Shown: one piece after another, positions 47,219 to 59,678 of the stretch
Position numbering within the stretch: position 1 is the stretch's first letter
How the letters are laid out: the number at the start of each line of letters is the position of its first letter
The notes under the pieces: model-generated
Seen by the model: the letters and a program-made list of their open reading frames with translations, nothing else
Told to the model about the DNA's origin: nothing
Databases searched by the model: none
Source: Rhynchospora pubera
Taxonomy: Eukaryota > Streptophyta > Magnoliopsida > Poales > Cyperaceae
NCBI GenBank assembly: GCA_028095005.1
Contig: CM051461.1
Location: 171,995,144-172,059,143 of the forward strand
Direction: 5' to 3'
Length of the DNA: 64,000 nt
Made by a program: the position numbers and the translations under genes

Positions 47219-49986
47219 TGTGACACCCCGTCGAATACTGTAACTGGACAGTACACGATGGAGTGCCCGCCGCGGATGCCTGCTGCACCCGCAAGGCTTA
47301 CTAATACCTAATTTACCAATTAATATTGATTCTATTCAAATAATATATCGATCAATTAGAAATTTATAATTTATTTACTTAAATATAACGTAAATACTAT
47401 AAAGGTCTGGTATATTTGGATTACTAACCACAATATCCAATGGTTTGCTACTCGTCTTGCAGTCCCGCACTTGATCTGAAACCTGGAACCCACAACCAAT
47501 AGTGGAAAACAATGCAAAAAAGCACGGAATGAGATAAATAAATTTTATCTCAGTACGGTATTCAGTTCCAGCCACTTGAGTTTTGATTATCATGTGTTGG
47601 AACTAAATACAAGACTGAGTCAAATCAATTCCAAATCAAATTTCATTTCTTTTTATTTCAATAACATTAAAACTAGACTTTCAATCAAGCAATGCAATTA
47701 GACAAATAAATTCAATACTCTTAGAAATCAATTTTTTTCTTTGAATTCAAAATATGACAATTATCATTTCAATTACCTGAACAAATAATTAATAACTTGT
47801 TTCCAATAGAAATAGCAAGGTCAAATCAATTCAATCAATGCAATATGAAATGTGAGCTCGGCATCAATTCCATAACAATTCAAATATCAATGTATAGCAA
47901 AAGCCGACTCATTTGGTTGGACAATTACCTAATATGCAAGTCTGGTTTATCACAAGTCAATCATTTCAGTCATTTCCTTCAGATACCGCGAACCACCCTA
48001 TAGATGGATGCCAACGGCCAATTCAATTCATACATAATTTTCAATCAATTAAATCATCAAAATGTACAAGCAAGCTGGGAACACTCACACTCCGGTCCAT
48101 TCCAGACTAGACCTACTGAGTCCCGGTACATAAGCGCTTATTACACGGTGCTTGGTAGGATGGGTCATGACTCCACCTCCAAACATTACGAGTGTCTATC
48201 TCAACCACACAAGTTGTACTTACCTCAATCAAATCACGTTTCAATCGGATACCATTCAATATGTCACTTTCTAACATTTCAATCGGATACCATTCAATAT
48301 GCCACTTTCCAATCATGCATCAATATACAATTTCACAAAATGATCTCATGAAGCAAAATTCCAATTATGAATTCAGAATGCATAATGATAATAATAATAA
48401 TAATATTAATAATAATAATAATAATAACAATAATAACAATAATAACAATAATAACAATAATCAGAATACATATCACATATAATTAAAACTCAAGTGAAAT
48501 CCGTACCTGATAGCTAGGCAAATCCAAAGCAAAAGCAAGCGAGAGCATAAGACAAGCCAAATAATCCAATCAATAAGTACACAAGCAGTTTCTTTGACTC
48601 TTCTCGACCTTGACACTTGATTTTCTGACTCTAATAAAAATAAATTATAACCTTAAGTTCTTACTTAATTACAAAACCGAAGTTATAATTATTTTAAGCC
48701 TTCAATTAATTCTAATCTTAATTTCCTCAAAATCCAACTTAATAATTTTGATTTCGGAAATTCAGCCAACAAAAACAAGGAACATACAAGCACAAACCCA
48801 ACAGAAGTGATTTTCAATTGACAGATCGAAGATTAACCTAAATCAAGCATTCACAGAGTCAAACGAGCAACTGAACAAGCCATTGACAAAACAGACTAGA
48901 TTGAACCAATATCAAGCATAACATCTAACAATTTTGATTAGACTCATAGCAGCAAAATTCCTAAAAGAAACATTCAACACTTAACAGTTCAAAACAAAGC
49001 CTCAATCAAGCATCCTTAAATCCCTAACAGATCAGATCAAGCCCCAAGCAAAACACAAGTAGGAGCAGGTCAAATAGAGGCATTGCACACACTCAACATT
49101 TAATCAAATGACTCAACAGTTCAAATAGCGATTTCAGAGCAGTATAACAAATTGAGTGCATGCCTCACAACAAGGTGTAAGCCTAAACGATTAACTCAAG
49201 TGCTAAACAACACACAAGTACCATAGATTACCAAGGAATAACACGAAATCGATACGGATTTCTCTAAACCACTAAACAGACCATTTAATAGAACATTTGA
49301 GACATCAGACCCCTAACAACACAAGCATCAAACCTAATAGCATTCACAACAGTTCAGATGCTAAGCACATAGTCATTTGAGGCATCAAATCGACAACAGA
49401 TCAAATCCAAGCAGTACAAAACCTCAATCGGGCTCACAAACAGATCAACAAAGCTCAAACGACCATTCAATTCAAGGCATCACAAACACAAATCAATTTC
49501 AAATATTTCATGCCTCAGTCAAGTACAGTCAAGCAAACAGAACAAGACACAAAGGGAGAGAGGTTACTTACTCAATTTCGGCCAAAGACCGGCGACGCGA
49601 CAAAAGGAGTCGAATTCGTCATTTCTCGATTTTCGCCACTTAATCCTCGAAAGAACTCTGCAAGACCACTTGGAAATCGATGGAGAGGACCCCAGAGTGC
49701 TCCAGGTCGAACGGCGGCCAAAACCGACGAGTTCGCTCCATTTCCCGAAAAACTTCCGTCGAGAAATACGACGAGGAGAGGCCATCAATCGACGATCCGA
49801 AGGTAGATATTGCAAGAGGGTAGTGAGGTGAACGTGTGGGTACTTTGATCCGATGAAATGGTGGAGAAATGGAGGTGGATTGAGTTTGAGGGGAGGGGCT
49901 CGGTTTGGGAGAGAAGAGAGGCGCAAGCCTCTCTGTTGGTTCGAAAGAAAAGAGAGAGAGAGAGAGCTGGGTCCCCTTTTATTTCC

Positions 49987-50027
<41 letters not shown>

Positions 50028-50036
50028 GTTATCACA
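47219..50036 (-). repeat. LTR copy 1 (3' LTR in the element's own orientation)
   Basis: 2,818 bp. It contains an AAT/AAC trinucleotide run (about 48385-48460) that reads as polyasparagine in one frame, a 36-nt poly(T) tract at 49989-50024, and a GA-repeat just before it. Every ORF in it recurs unchanged 3,968 bp downstream, so those ORFs are LTR shadows, not genes. Confidence 0.95.
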
Positions 50037-50049
50037 TTCATCCCTCCTT
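50037..50049 (-). other. Polypurine tract of the LTR element
   Basis: On the minus strand AAGGAGGGATGAA directly abuts the LTR. This is the position expected for the primer of plus-strand DNA synthesis. Confidence 0.75.
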
Positions 50050-51173
50050 ATAAAAAAATTTCGACCTCGAAATTTATCTAAGTACATAGCAATCATGCAA
50101 TCAATAATACAATCAAATAGTACAAACATATTATGCAACAATTATCGATTTATGTAATGCAACTCAGCCCGACATTTTATTCAATTCAAAATTAAAATAC
50201 TAATGATAATACAAGAATGTCGGCCCAATCTCGGTACTTAAATGCAAGCATGACAATCATAAGTCACAATTACAAGTCAATCAATTCAAAGTCAGATATC
50301 GCGAGTCTCTTCCTCTGAGAGCAACCAGCGATTACAGATATTCGGATACCGTGAATCACCTCTAAAGAGGGTTGCCAACGGTCAATCAATTCCATATTCA
50401 ATTCAGACAATTCCATATCATAACATTATAACAATTCAAATAACAGAGTACTACAAGCAGAAAATACTACCACTTCTTACGTTATCATTTAAAAAAACAA
50501 ATCTTTCAATTCTCGTAACTAGTAACATTTTGAAATATCCAGTTCTTTTCTTATCTTTTAGGAAGCACGGTAATATCAAAATTATTCTTGACTGCCTTGG
50601 TGATCAGTCAAGGAAGTAAGAATAATTCTTATATTATTGAGATTCAATTAACAAGTCAGATGATCAGTCAGCTTGTTTGATCCTTGTGCCAACAAAAGAT
50701 AAGAAAATCTTTACTCAAATAAGTTCCAAAAGTTTGTGCATACTATAGTAAATTCAGAAATCCTTAATATTCCAATTAGCATTAATATAACATATAACAT
50801 GCTTACTATAATAACCAAAATCCTTTAACTTGCCATACCAACTCTTTTTTTTTGTGCACTTATCAAAATCACTTTACATTTCAAACATTAGAAAATAAGC
50901 TCTATTAATTTCATCCACAAAAATTGTTACAACCTATTAAACATAACTTTTAAAATTACAACACATATATAAAATAATCAAGCAACTATAAACAATTAAT
51001 ATATTAGATATATACAAATACAAAGCATCTGTATCCTATAATACTTATAACTAAGCTAGACAAATATTATTTTGCTAGCACAAATAGTAAGAAATCAACT
51101 TACTTACAAAACAACCCTTTAGACGTACCCATTCTCACGCAATCTATTGGTCTGGTTTGGTTGTTAAACAATT
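50050..51173 (-). other. Non-coding interior of the LTR element
   Basis: About 1.1 kb without any ORF of note. Around 50365-50395 it carries GGATACCGTGAATCACC followed by TTGCCAACGGTCAAT. This is a diverged copy of an LTR motif at 47982-48022 (GATACCGCGAACCACC, then ATGCCAACGGCCAAT). Confidence 0.7.
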
Positions 51174-51184
51174 CTCTGATACCA
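51174..51184 (-). other. Primer-binding site (initiator tRNA-Met) of the LTR element
   Basis: The minus strand reads TGGTATCAGAG, complementary to the 3' end of plant initiator tRNA-Met, two bases inside the LTR at 51187. This fixes the element's orientation. Confidence 0.9.
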
Positions 51185-51186
51185 TT

Positions 51187-53954
51187 TGTGACACCCCGTC
51201 GAATACTGTAACTGGACAGTACACGATGGAGTGCCCGCCGCGGATGCCTGCTGCACCCGCAAGGCTTACTAATACCTAATTTACCAATTAATATTGATTC
51301 TATTCAAATAATATATCGATCAATTAGAAATTTATAATTTATTTACTTAAATATAACGTAAATACTATAAAGGTCTGGTATATTTGGATTACTAACCACA
51401 ATATCCAATGGTTTGCTACTCGTCTTGCAGTCCCGCACTTGATCTGAAACCTGGAACCCACAACCAATAGTGGAAAACAATGCAAAAAAGCACGGAATGA
51501 GATAAATAAATTTTATCTCAGTACGGTATTCAGTTCCAGCCACTTGAGTTTTGATTATCATGTGTTGGAACTAAATACAAGACTGAGTCAAATCAATTCC
51601 AAATCAAATTTCATTTCTTTTTATTTCAATAACATTAAAACTAGACTTTCAATCAAGCAATGCAATTAGACAAATAAATTCAATACTCTTAGAAATCAAT
51701 TTTTTTCTTTGAATTCAAAATATGACAATTATCATTTCAATTACCTGAACAAATAATTAATAACTTGTTTCCAATAGAAATAGCAAGGTCAAATCAATTC
51801 AATCAATGCAATATGAAATGTGAGCTCGGCATCAATTCCATAACAATTCAAATATCAATGTATAGCAAAAGCCGACTCATTTGGTTGGACAATTACCTAA
51901 TATGCAAGTCTGGTTTATCACAAGTCAATCATTTCAGTCATTTCCTTCAGATACCGCGAACCACCCTATAGATGGATGCCAACGGCCAATTCAATTCATA
52001 CATAATTTTCAATCAATTAAATCATCAAAATGTACAAGCAAGCTGGGAACACTCACACTCCGGTCCATTCCAGACTAGACCTACTGAGTCCCGGTACATA
52101 AGCGCTTATTACACGGTGCTTGGTAGGATGGGTCATGACTCCACCTCCAAACATTACGAGTGTCTATCTCAACCACACAAGTTGTACTTACCTCAATCAA
52201 ATCACGTTTCAATCGGATACCATTCAATATGTCACTTTCTAACATTTCAATCGGATACCATTCAATATGCCACTTTCCAATCATGCATCAATATACAATT
52301 TCACAAAATGATCTCATGAAGCAAAATTCCAATTATGAATTCAGAATGCATAATGATAATAATAATAATAATATTAATAATAATAATAATAATAACAATA
52401 ATAACAATAATAACAATAATAACAATAATCAGAATACATATCACATATAATTAAAACTCAAGTGAAATCCGTACCTGATAGCTAGGCAAATCCAAAGCAA
52501 AAGCAAGCGAGAGCATAAGACAAGCCAAATAATCCAATCAATAAGTACACAAGCAGTTTCTTTGACTCTTCTCGACCTTGACACTTGATTTTCTGACTCT
52601 AATAAAAATAAATTATAACCTTAAGTTCTTACTTAATTACAAAACCGAAGTTATAATTATTTTAAGCCTTCAATTAATTCTAATCTTAATTTCCTCAAAA
52701 TCCAACTTAATAATTTTGATTTCGGAAATTCAGCCAACAAAAACAAGGAACATACAAGCACAAACCCAACAGAAGTGATTTTCAATTGACAGATCGAAGA
52801 TTAACCTAAATCAAGCATTCACAGAGTCAAACGAGCAACTGAACAAGCCATTGACAAAACAGACTAGATTGAACCAATATCAAGCATAACATCTAACAAT
52901 TTTGATTAGACTCATAGCAGCAAAATTCCTAAAAGAAACATTCAACACTTAACAGTTCAAAACAAAGCCTCAATCAAGCATCCTTAAATCCCTAACAGAT
53001 CAGATCAAGCCCCAAGCAAAACACAAGTAGGAGCAGGTCAAATAGAGGCATTGCACACACTCAACATTTAATCAAATGACTCAACAGTTCAAATAGCGAT
53101 TTCAGAGCAGTATAACAAATTGAGTGCATGCCTCACAACAAGGTGTAAGCCTAAACGATTAACTCAAGTGCTAAACAACACACAAGTACCATAGATTACC
53201 AAGGAATAACACGAAATCGATACGGATTTCTCTAAACCACTAAACAGACCATTTAATAGAACATTTGAGACATCAGACCCCTAACAACACAAGCATCAAA
53301 CCTAATAGCATTCACAACAGTTCAGATGCTAAGCACATAGTCATTTGAGGCATCAAATCGACAACAGATCAAATCCAAGCAGTACAAAACCTCAATCGGG
53401 CTCACAAACAGATCAACAAAGCTCAAACGACCATTCAATTCAAGGCATCACAAACACAAATCAATTTCAAATATTTCATGCCTCAGTCAAGTACAGTCAA
53501 GCAAACAGAACAAGACACAAAGGGAGAGAGGTTACTTACTCAATTTCGGCCAAAGACCGGCGACGCGACAAAAGGAGTCGAATTCGTCATTTCTCGATTT
53601 TCGCCACTTAATCCTCGAAAGAACTCTGCAAGACCACTTGGAAATCGATGGAGAGGACCCCAGAGTGCTCCAGGTCGAACGGCGGCCAAAACCGACGAGT
53701 TCGCTCCATTTCCCGAAAAACTTCCGTCGAGAAATACGACGAGGAGAGGCCATCAATCGACGATCCGAAGGTAGATATTGCAAGAGGGTAGTGAGGTGAA
53801 CGTGTGGGTACTTTGATCCGATGAAATGGTGGAGAAATGGAGGTGGATTGAGTTTGAGGGGAGGGGCTCGGTTTGGGAGAGAAGAGAGGCGCAAGCCTCT
53901 CTGTTGGTTCGAAAGAAAAGAGAGAGAGAGAGAGCTGGGTCCCCTTTTATTTCC

Positions 53955-53995
<41 letters not shown>

Positions 53996-54004
53996 GTTAT
54001 CACA
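51187..54004 (-). repeat. LTR copy 2 (5' LTR in the element's own orientation)
   Basis: 2,818 bp, collinear with copy 1 at a constant offset of 3,968 bp from first to last base, including the 36-nt poly(T). Since it is the 5' LTR on the minus strand, transcription of the element should start in it and run toward lower coordinates. Confidence 0.95.
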
Positions 54005-54009
54005 GTACT

Positions 54010-54987
54010 AATGTAATATTCTTGGCATATGGAATGTAAACCTCATAATGCACGTGTTTCGACACGTTCAGACACGACATAAAAGTGTTATACATATCGT
54101 ACTGATGTATCCACATATCGTTTCTCTAAATTAATTTAAAATTATTTCATGTCTTTAAACATGTTGTGATCGTATTTTCAATTATTAACATGGCACGGTA
54201 CGTACGACATATCTAATTACTGACACATGCTAGCATGGTAAGTCGTGGTTGACCAGTGTCCGAACTTGTAGGCACCACAGAAATGCTAATGACACACACT
54301 AAGTCACTAAGATCCAAGGTGTCGATTCTCCTTTGATAAAAAACGAAAGAAAAATTACGAATAATGCAAATTAATCATAAGTGACGAAATTTCTGTTACT
54401 GAGATTATAGAAGAATATCATAGTGAAATCATAATTTCTCACTCTGAACAGTTTCATGAGCTTGTAATTGCATCTTGGCCTCCAAAGGATGCAACAGGAA
54501 TACATTTGACCACTATTAAAAATACATTAAAAAAATATTAACAACAGAGAGAATCTAGTTAAGTGAGAAACTGCGCAAGCATGAGAGGATGTCGCTTGGG
54601 AACATGCTTGACATGATAGATCAAATTACTAACTCCAGTAAGTGACATAGGTTGTTTAGATACATGGAACATAGGTTGTTCCATCATATGTTAACAGTGC
54701 AAAAAATGCAAGCTGTAATGATGTTGACTGAGATTAGACATTCATTTAATTCTATCCACATTTCTTTATCTGTTGCACCCCTTTTATTTGGATAAAATGT
54801 GGCAGTAGTACCAGTGATAATACTAAATTAATTAAAAATGAGCAAGAATAATGGTATAGAAAAAAATAATAAAATCGCATCCGTGGCAATAGATATTATT
54901 AACTAATAAGACAAAAAAGTAAGATAACAAACTGAAATTTTTTTTAAACCTAATTTACATTATACTTTCAAGTAATTATTCTTTTTC
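54010..54987. other. Intergenic, no gene seen
   Basis: AT-rich, with no coding or RNA gene signal that I recognise. Confidence 0.5.
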
Positions 54988-54990
54988 GAT

Positions 54991-55147
54991 GGGTGCGTTT
55001 GGATGAGAGAAGAAGAAGAGGAAGAAGGAAGATGGGAAGAAAAAAAATTATAAATAATCCAAACTCTTCACAAAGTTACACACTTCCCAATACTTCTTCC
55101 CACTTCTTCCCTTCTTCCCTTCTTCCCACACCTATCCAAACGCACCC
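54991..55147. mobile_element. MITE of the GTTTGGAT-end family with GAT target duplication
   Basis: 157 bp. Ends GGGTGCGTTTGGAT and its complement, with a 3-bp duplication GAT on both sides (54988-54990 and 55148-55150). Interior CTCTTCACAAAGTTACACAC matches the family core; AGAAG/CTTCTTCCC repeats fill the arms. Confidence 0.9.
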
Positions 55148-55150
55148 GAT

Positions 55151-57264
55151 ATGAAACAGTAGGCTCCAAAGTCGGCAAGTTATGGTGGTGACCTGACAAT
55201 TCAGTACCTAGTCGTTTTTACACAAGATGGTCAATTGCGTTTCTTAATTTAATTCTTACTGATTGTAACATGATAATTCATCTGATATAAAATGTTATTT
55301 AATTTTTTGTACCTTTGGCTTGTAAAATCTTATAGAAACCTCTGAAACCAACTTACATGAACAAATTTTGTAGAAAGTCCTACATCTCAAGACTCATAAA
55401 TTGAAAATTTTTTGCCCATTTATAAGTGAAAATTTTATATGGTTAAATTATTTCTTAATAAGCTCCATTTTTATAATTTGAATACAATTTGATTTGGATT
55501 ACCTATTTCTAATAATGAAAATTAAAAGGTATATAATTAACAGTTTCAAGGCTTGCTGTAATTTTGCATCAAGTACCTAGCCGATGTACACTCGAAATAT
55601 TGTGTTTAATGATAGTGGTTTTTCAATCCGACAGAAATTGTTTCAACGAGAGGACCTTATTTAGAGGGACATTAAGAGAGACTACTATAGCTCTGACTGT
55701 ATATACAGATATTAAATATATTAAAAAAATAATACTGGATCAGCTCCTCCCTTCCAAGTTCCAATTCAATATTTTCTCATAGAAGGCAGACTTTTGAAGA
55801 AAACAATTTTAGTGTTATCTCCTCTTTAAAAATTAGTCAAGCTCCACACAGTTGCCGATATTAAAATCTACAATACAACCTTCTGATGAAATTAAAAGGC
55901 AAAATCACTAAAACATATATTAATCACCTTGTAATGCAGCGCCTAAAAATTAATATCAATTATTGGTCCCTACAAGAAGGGTTGATAGTGACATGCATAT
56001 ATATCATGCAGCTTTTCACTCACAGAAAGCAATTTGGAGAATGTGTGTGCGCATGTGTGTGTGACAATACAATTATCTGTAATTTAGTAAGAGCCTACAT
56101 TTGAGTACTAATTGCTATCACTAGCAAGCTAATATCCAGAAAGAGCGTTAAAGCGTCACAATCTCTTCAAAAAAGCATGACAGAGGCAACCATGTCCTTA
56201 ATTCCTACAATTAATTAGTAACAATTTAAATTATCCAGTAACTAGATGCCTCCAAAGAATATAACCATATCACACAAAGAGGCACGAATTAACCACCGTT
56301 ACATCTCGATCAAGGTCACCGACTAAATTGTGGGCACACCATACTTTCATATTCTGATCAATCTCTTTTAGTTATGAAAATTTAAGTGGATTTTAGGATC
56401 AGTTTAATATTTTTTTGTGGCGCGTGAAAGAAAAAAAGGCCAAATTGGGTTGATAGGATGTATTAATTGGACGAGGCTTGTCTGGTTGGATTGGAGCTTG
56501 ACAGTGAAAGCCAGCCATGGCTGTTTTTGTTGATTAAAAGCGGCTTTTAAAGACACCAGTAATTCATACCACAGCTAATAAGAGTATATCGACACCAGTA
56601 AATTTAGTCCCTTAATTTACTTGTTGAACCTCTCTCTTCTGACATCAGTATCAAGTGCATGTCAATATTCAGCAATACAAGTTATGCAAACCGGAAAATA
56701 GCAACCAAAATATTGATTCAGAAAAAGGTCTAAATTCTAACAAGCTAAATACTAAATAAGCAGTAGATGTAACAGAACATCAGCCTCCCTTGCGGACCCA
56801 GGAATTGATCTTTCCTTTTCCTCTACCTCTGAAATTTCTATTTTGTCCTAGAGTGTACCAATACTGGTATTTTTTTTCAATATCAGAAGGCTGTATTTAG
56901 TTGCTAATTGAAAATTTAGTTTGTGAGATCTACATCAAAATAAACCTGGAATAATTACTATGCGCCTAAGAATCTAAGAACTTTACAAGTACCCCTGACA
57001 ACAATTTCAAATGACCCACCAACTGCTTCTCTGACTATAATAGTTCCATAAGCTTCATATCTTTTAGAAAAATACAACTATCAATCTGACACAAATCATC
57101 AATTGTAGCAGCTACTCTTAAATTAATGAAGAACTGTACAATATACGAATTTAAAATATGGAAATACTTTTTTGTCACTTAATAAACCGTTCACCAATTT
57201 GTGTTTAAACCTGGTGTTGTGAACTTTGTTCTTTATAATCAGTGTTTTAGTTTGAAAGTCTTGA
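55151..57264. other. Intergenic, no gene seen
   Basis: AT-rich. A GT-rich microsatellite lies near 56042-56062. Short ORFs are uninformative. Confidence 0.5.
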
Positions 57265-57269
57265 TATCA

Positions 57270-57408
57270 AGCTGGATTGTTTGGTCTAATGGTTTAGTTC
57301 TATTATGCAAACCAAGTGGTCCTTGGTTCGATTCATGAAGAAAACATTTATTTTCAAATTTCTTATAACAAAATCGTTTGTTTCAAACCAACCTTAAAAA
57401 AAAAAAAA
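57270..57408 (+). repeat. tRNA-derived SINE or tRNA pseudogene (candidate)
   Basis: TGGTCTAATGG (57282-57292) fits a pol III A box and GGTTCGATTC (57325-57334) a B box, with tRNA-like spacing. The segment ends in an A-run at about 57395-57408. The whole does not fold into a clean tRNA by eye, so a short SINE is more likely than a working tRNA gene. Confidence 0.4.
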
Positions 57409-59230
57409 GTCTTCATATCATTCGAAAGATGACGTTAAAAAAAATTAGAAAATGGATATGAATATGTTGCTAGATATATATTTAACTTAACTACCAACTT
57501 CCATGTAAATCGAGTATTATGTAACAATTACAAGAGATAGTTAAATACAGGCTAGTTATGTGTTGTGCAATAAAATATAACAGAATCATAAAATCATATA
57601 TTTATTATTTTTTTAAAAAAGTTTAATAACAAGAAAAACGCTTCAAGGCAAAGACACGTACGTTATGTCCATGACAACAAAAAGTTGTTTTTCTAATAAT
57701 GCAATGAATAAAATCTATGAAAGTTACCCCTTTAGACCCTTTTCTTGTGCTATACAAAATATCGATGCGTATATGTCACCTAGGATTTGACCAACTGTGT
57801 CACTTAGAATGATCCTGACTGAGTATAGGAACAAATCATATCACTGTCTGCCCATCCAGCAATTTTAATACATTGCAAAGTGAACTCTTATCATCTGTGC
57901 ATGCATGTCGCAAGCCAAATGTGACCGTAGGGAGATTTTTTTTTCAGACAAGATCCACATCCAATGCATTTGTTAGGGGTGAAACGAATGTAAACGTCTC
58001 TACCTCGACTATCGTCACTCTCCCCAATTTATCTTTAAAAAAAAAAAGTCTCTACCTCGCTTCCCCTTAATTTTGTTATCTACTTTGTAGTAATTATATA
58101 TGAAATTCCGAAAATTCCACAAGTTACCAAAAACATTCTGAAAAATAATCCTAAATTTCTTTTAAGTTGCCATTATTAATTTTCAAGGGAGATATAACAC
58201 CATAACTAATTAAACATGGTAATCGGTTTCTATTCACGAAATTGCTGCACCTAAACCGCAAACCAAATGCACCCCAGAAATCTCTCAAAATGTGAATGTG
58301 TGTGTGTGTGTATGCTCCCTAGAAGTTTCGTTTTCAAACAACCTTATTTATAGATAGAGAAGAACAAAGAATTAAGAAAAGAAAACTAAAATGAAGAAAC
58401 TTGTGTTTACTTCAATTTTTTTCTCATGTATATATCCCCTCACGTTATATTGTTTTATATATAGATAATAAGATACTGAACACCATGAAACAATTTCCTT
58501 GGCATTCGTGACATTCTGAACACAAAATTGCAGACCTTTTCTTTATAGGTTACATAAGTTGTATATTAATTTAGTACAATTTGAGAATATTAGTTATCAT
58601 CAAGCGGTTTAAAAAAATTAACCGTTCAATATTTCGTGGCGCTTGATGGATGCCCAAAGTCCAAACAACTCTCAAGTTGCATAAAAATTTATATGAACCA
58701 TATCAAAACTATAAATAATATATTTAAACATTTATATTTCATATTTTAATAATTATATATTAAATATCATGAACATCAATTAAGTTTAAAATGTTAATAT
58801 TATCTTTACTTTATATTAATTCCAGTTAATGGAAGAAAAATGAAACTATTTGTTTCCCAATAGAAGTGCATGCAGTTAAGCATATCATATGCCTTATTAC
58901 TGTTAATGTTTTTGTTGCTTTTCTTCTTCGCCTCTAGAAGTTTCAATCCCTTTCTTGTGGGGTTTAGCTGGGCTCAATACATAATTAAAAGTGGGGAATC
59001 ACCGACAATTGATTGATGTTGTTTAGGACCTTTAGGTCATGACAAGCAGTGATTATGGCCGCCTCTCTTTAATTTGTAACAATAGTTGAATTTTTTAGTA
59101 AAACGAATCTTTTCTTTTGATATTCGAGCGGAATCTTTACTTCCACGTCAAGCGAGAGCTTGGTTGTATTTCTTTTCACAAAGATGTATCATTATCTGTT
59201 CTTTCATGCATGTCTCGAATGCTATTAAAT
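57409..59230. other. Intergenic, no gene seen
   Basis: AT-rich. A GT microsatellite near 58299-58311 and a short inverted repeat (ATCAAGCGGT and GCGCTTGATGG, 58598-58652). No gene. Confidence 0.5.
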
Positions 59231-59234
59231 TAAT

Positions 59235-59459
59235 ATGGGTGTGTTTGGATGAGCATGGAATAAGGAATAAGAATAAGAAATTTCGGTATGCGTGCTTATT
59301 CTTATTTTTGTGCAACCCAAACAACACAAGAATAAGGAATTTGGGCCCTTATTCCTATACTAACAAAACCATGGTATAAGAATAAGGAATTTGGATAAGC
59401 ACGCATACCGAAATTCCTTATTCTTATTCCTTATTCCATGCTCATCCAAACACACCCAT
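59235..59459. mobile_element. MITE with long perfect TIRs, GGGTGTGTTTGGATG ends
   Basis: About 225 bp and almost completely palindromic: ATGGGTGTGTTTGGATGAGC and the following 45 bp (AAGGAATAAGAATAAG, TTTCGGTATGCGTGCTTA) are repeated inverted at the right end. A 3-bp AAT is duplicated on both sides if the AT pair belongs to the element. It shares the GTTTGGATG end but not the core of the other copies. Confidence 0.85.
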
Positions 59460-59491
59460 AATGTTCGCATACAAGTGGAGATTGGACTTGC

Positions 59492-59670
59492 CAGGGGCGG
59501 AGCCAGAAAAAATAATTTAGGGGGGCAAATATGCAATTTTTAATGTCTGGGGGGGCAAATTGCTTAATTTTTATACAATATTACAAAAACTGATAGTAGT
59601 AGTATACTAAAATCTGAAATGACGGGAGGTGCAACAGCCCTTGCCCGCACCCCCACTGCCTCCGCCCCTG
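59492..59670. mobile_element. hAT-type MITE, CAGGGGCGGAG ends, 8-bp TSD
   Basis: 179 bp with perfect 11-bp ends CAGGGGCGGAG, flanked by the perfect 8-bp duplication GGACTTGC (59484-59491 and 59671-59678). It contains two GGGGGGCAAAT-like motifs. This end type is common in plant hAT MITEs. Confidence 0.92.
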
Positions 59671-59678
59671 GGACTTGC

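Larger units (their letters stand above)
47219..54004 (-). mobile_element. Non-autonomous LTR retrotransposon, minus-strand orientation, very young
   Basis: 6,786 bp, bounded by a perfect 5-bp TSD GTACT (47214-47218 and 54005-54009). The two LTRs are exactly 2,818 bp each and begin and end with TG/CA. The 1,150-bp interior has no gag or pol ORF. On the minus strand the first internal bases are AA, then TGGTATCAGAG, the binding site for initiator tRNA-Met. The polypurine tract AAGGAGGGATGAA sits just before the other LTR. The minus strand is therefore the element's sense strand. The LTR edges TGTGATAACC and the GGGTGTCACA end recall plant Ty3/gypsy elements (inference). With no coding capacity it must be mobilised by proteins of an autonomous relative. 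Confidence 0.95.

Noticed and set aside
48192..48482. ORF with a polyasparagine run
   Set aside because: It is the AAT/AAC microsatellite of the LTR and is duplicated exactly in the second LTR; no protein family.
49564..50157. ORFs of about 100-120 aa on both strands at the LTR edge
   Set aside because: They include the poly(T)/poly(A) tract and recur in the other LTR; LTR sequence, not gag or pol.
47219..54004. Tandem gene duplication explaining the repeated ORFs
   Set aside because: The repeats have TG/CA ends, a TSD, PBS and PPT, so they are LTRs rather than duplicated genes.
57270..57345. Functional tRNA gene
   Set aside because: A- and B-box-like motifs exist, but I could not pair acceptor and anticodon stems; kept only as a SINE or tRNA-pseudogene candidate.
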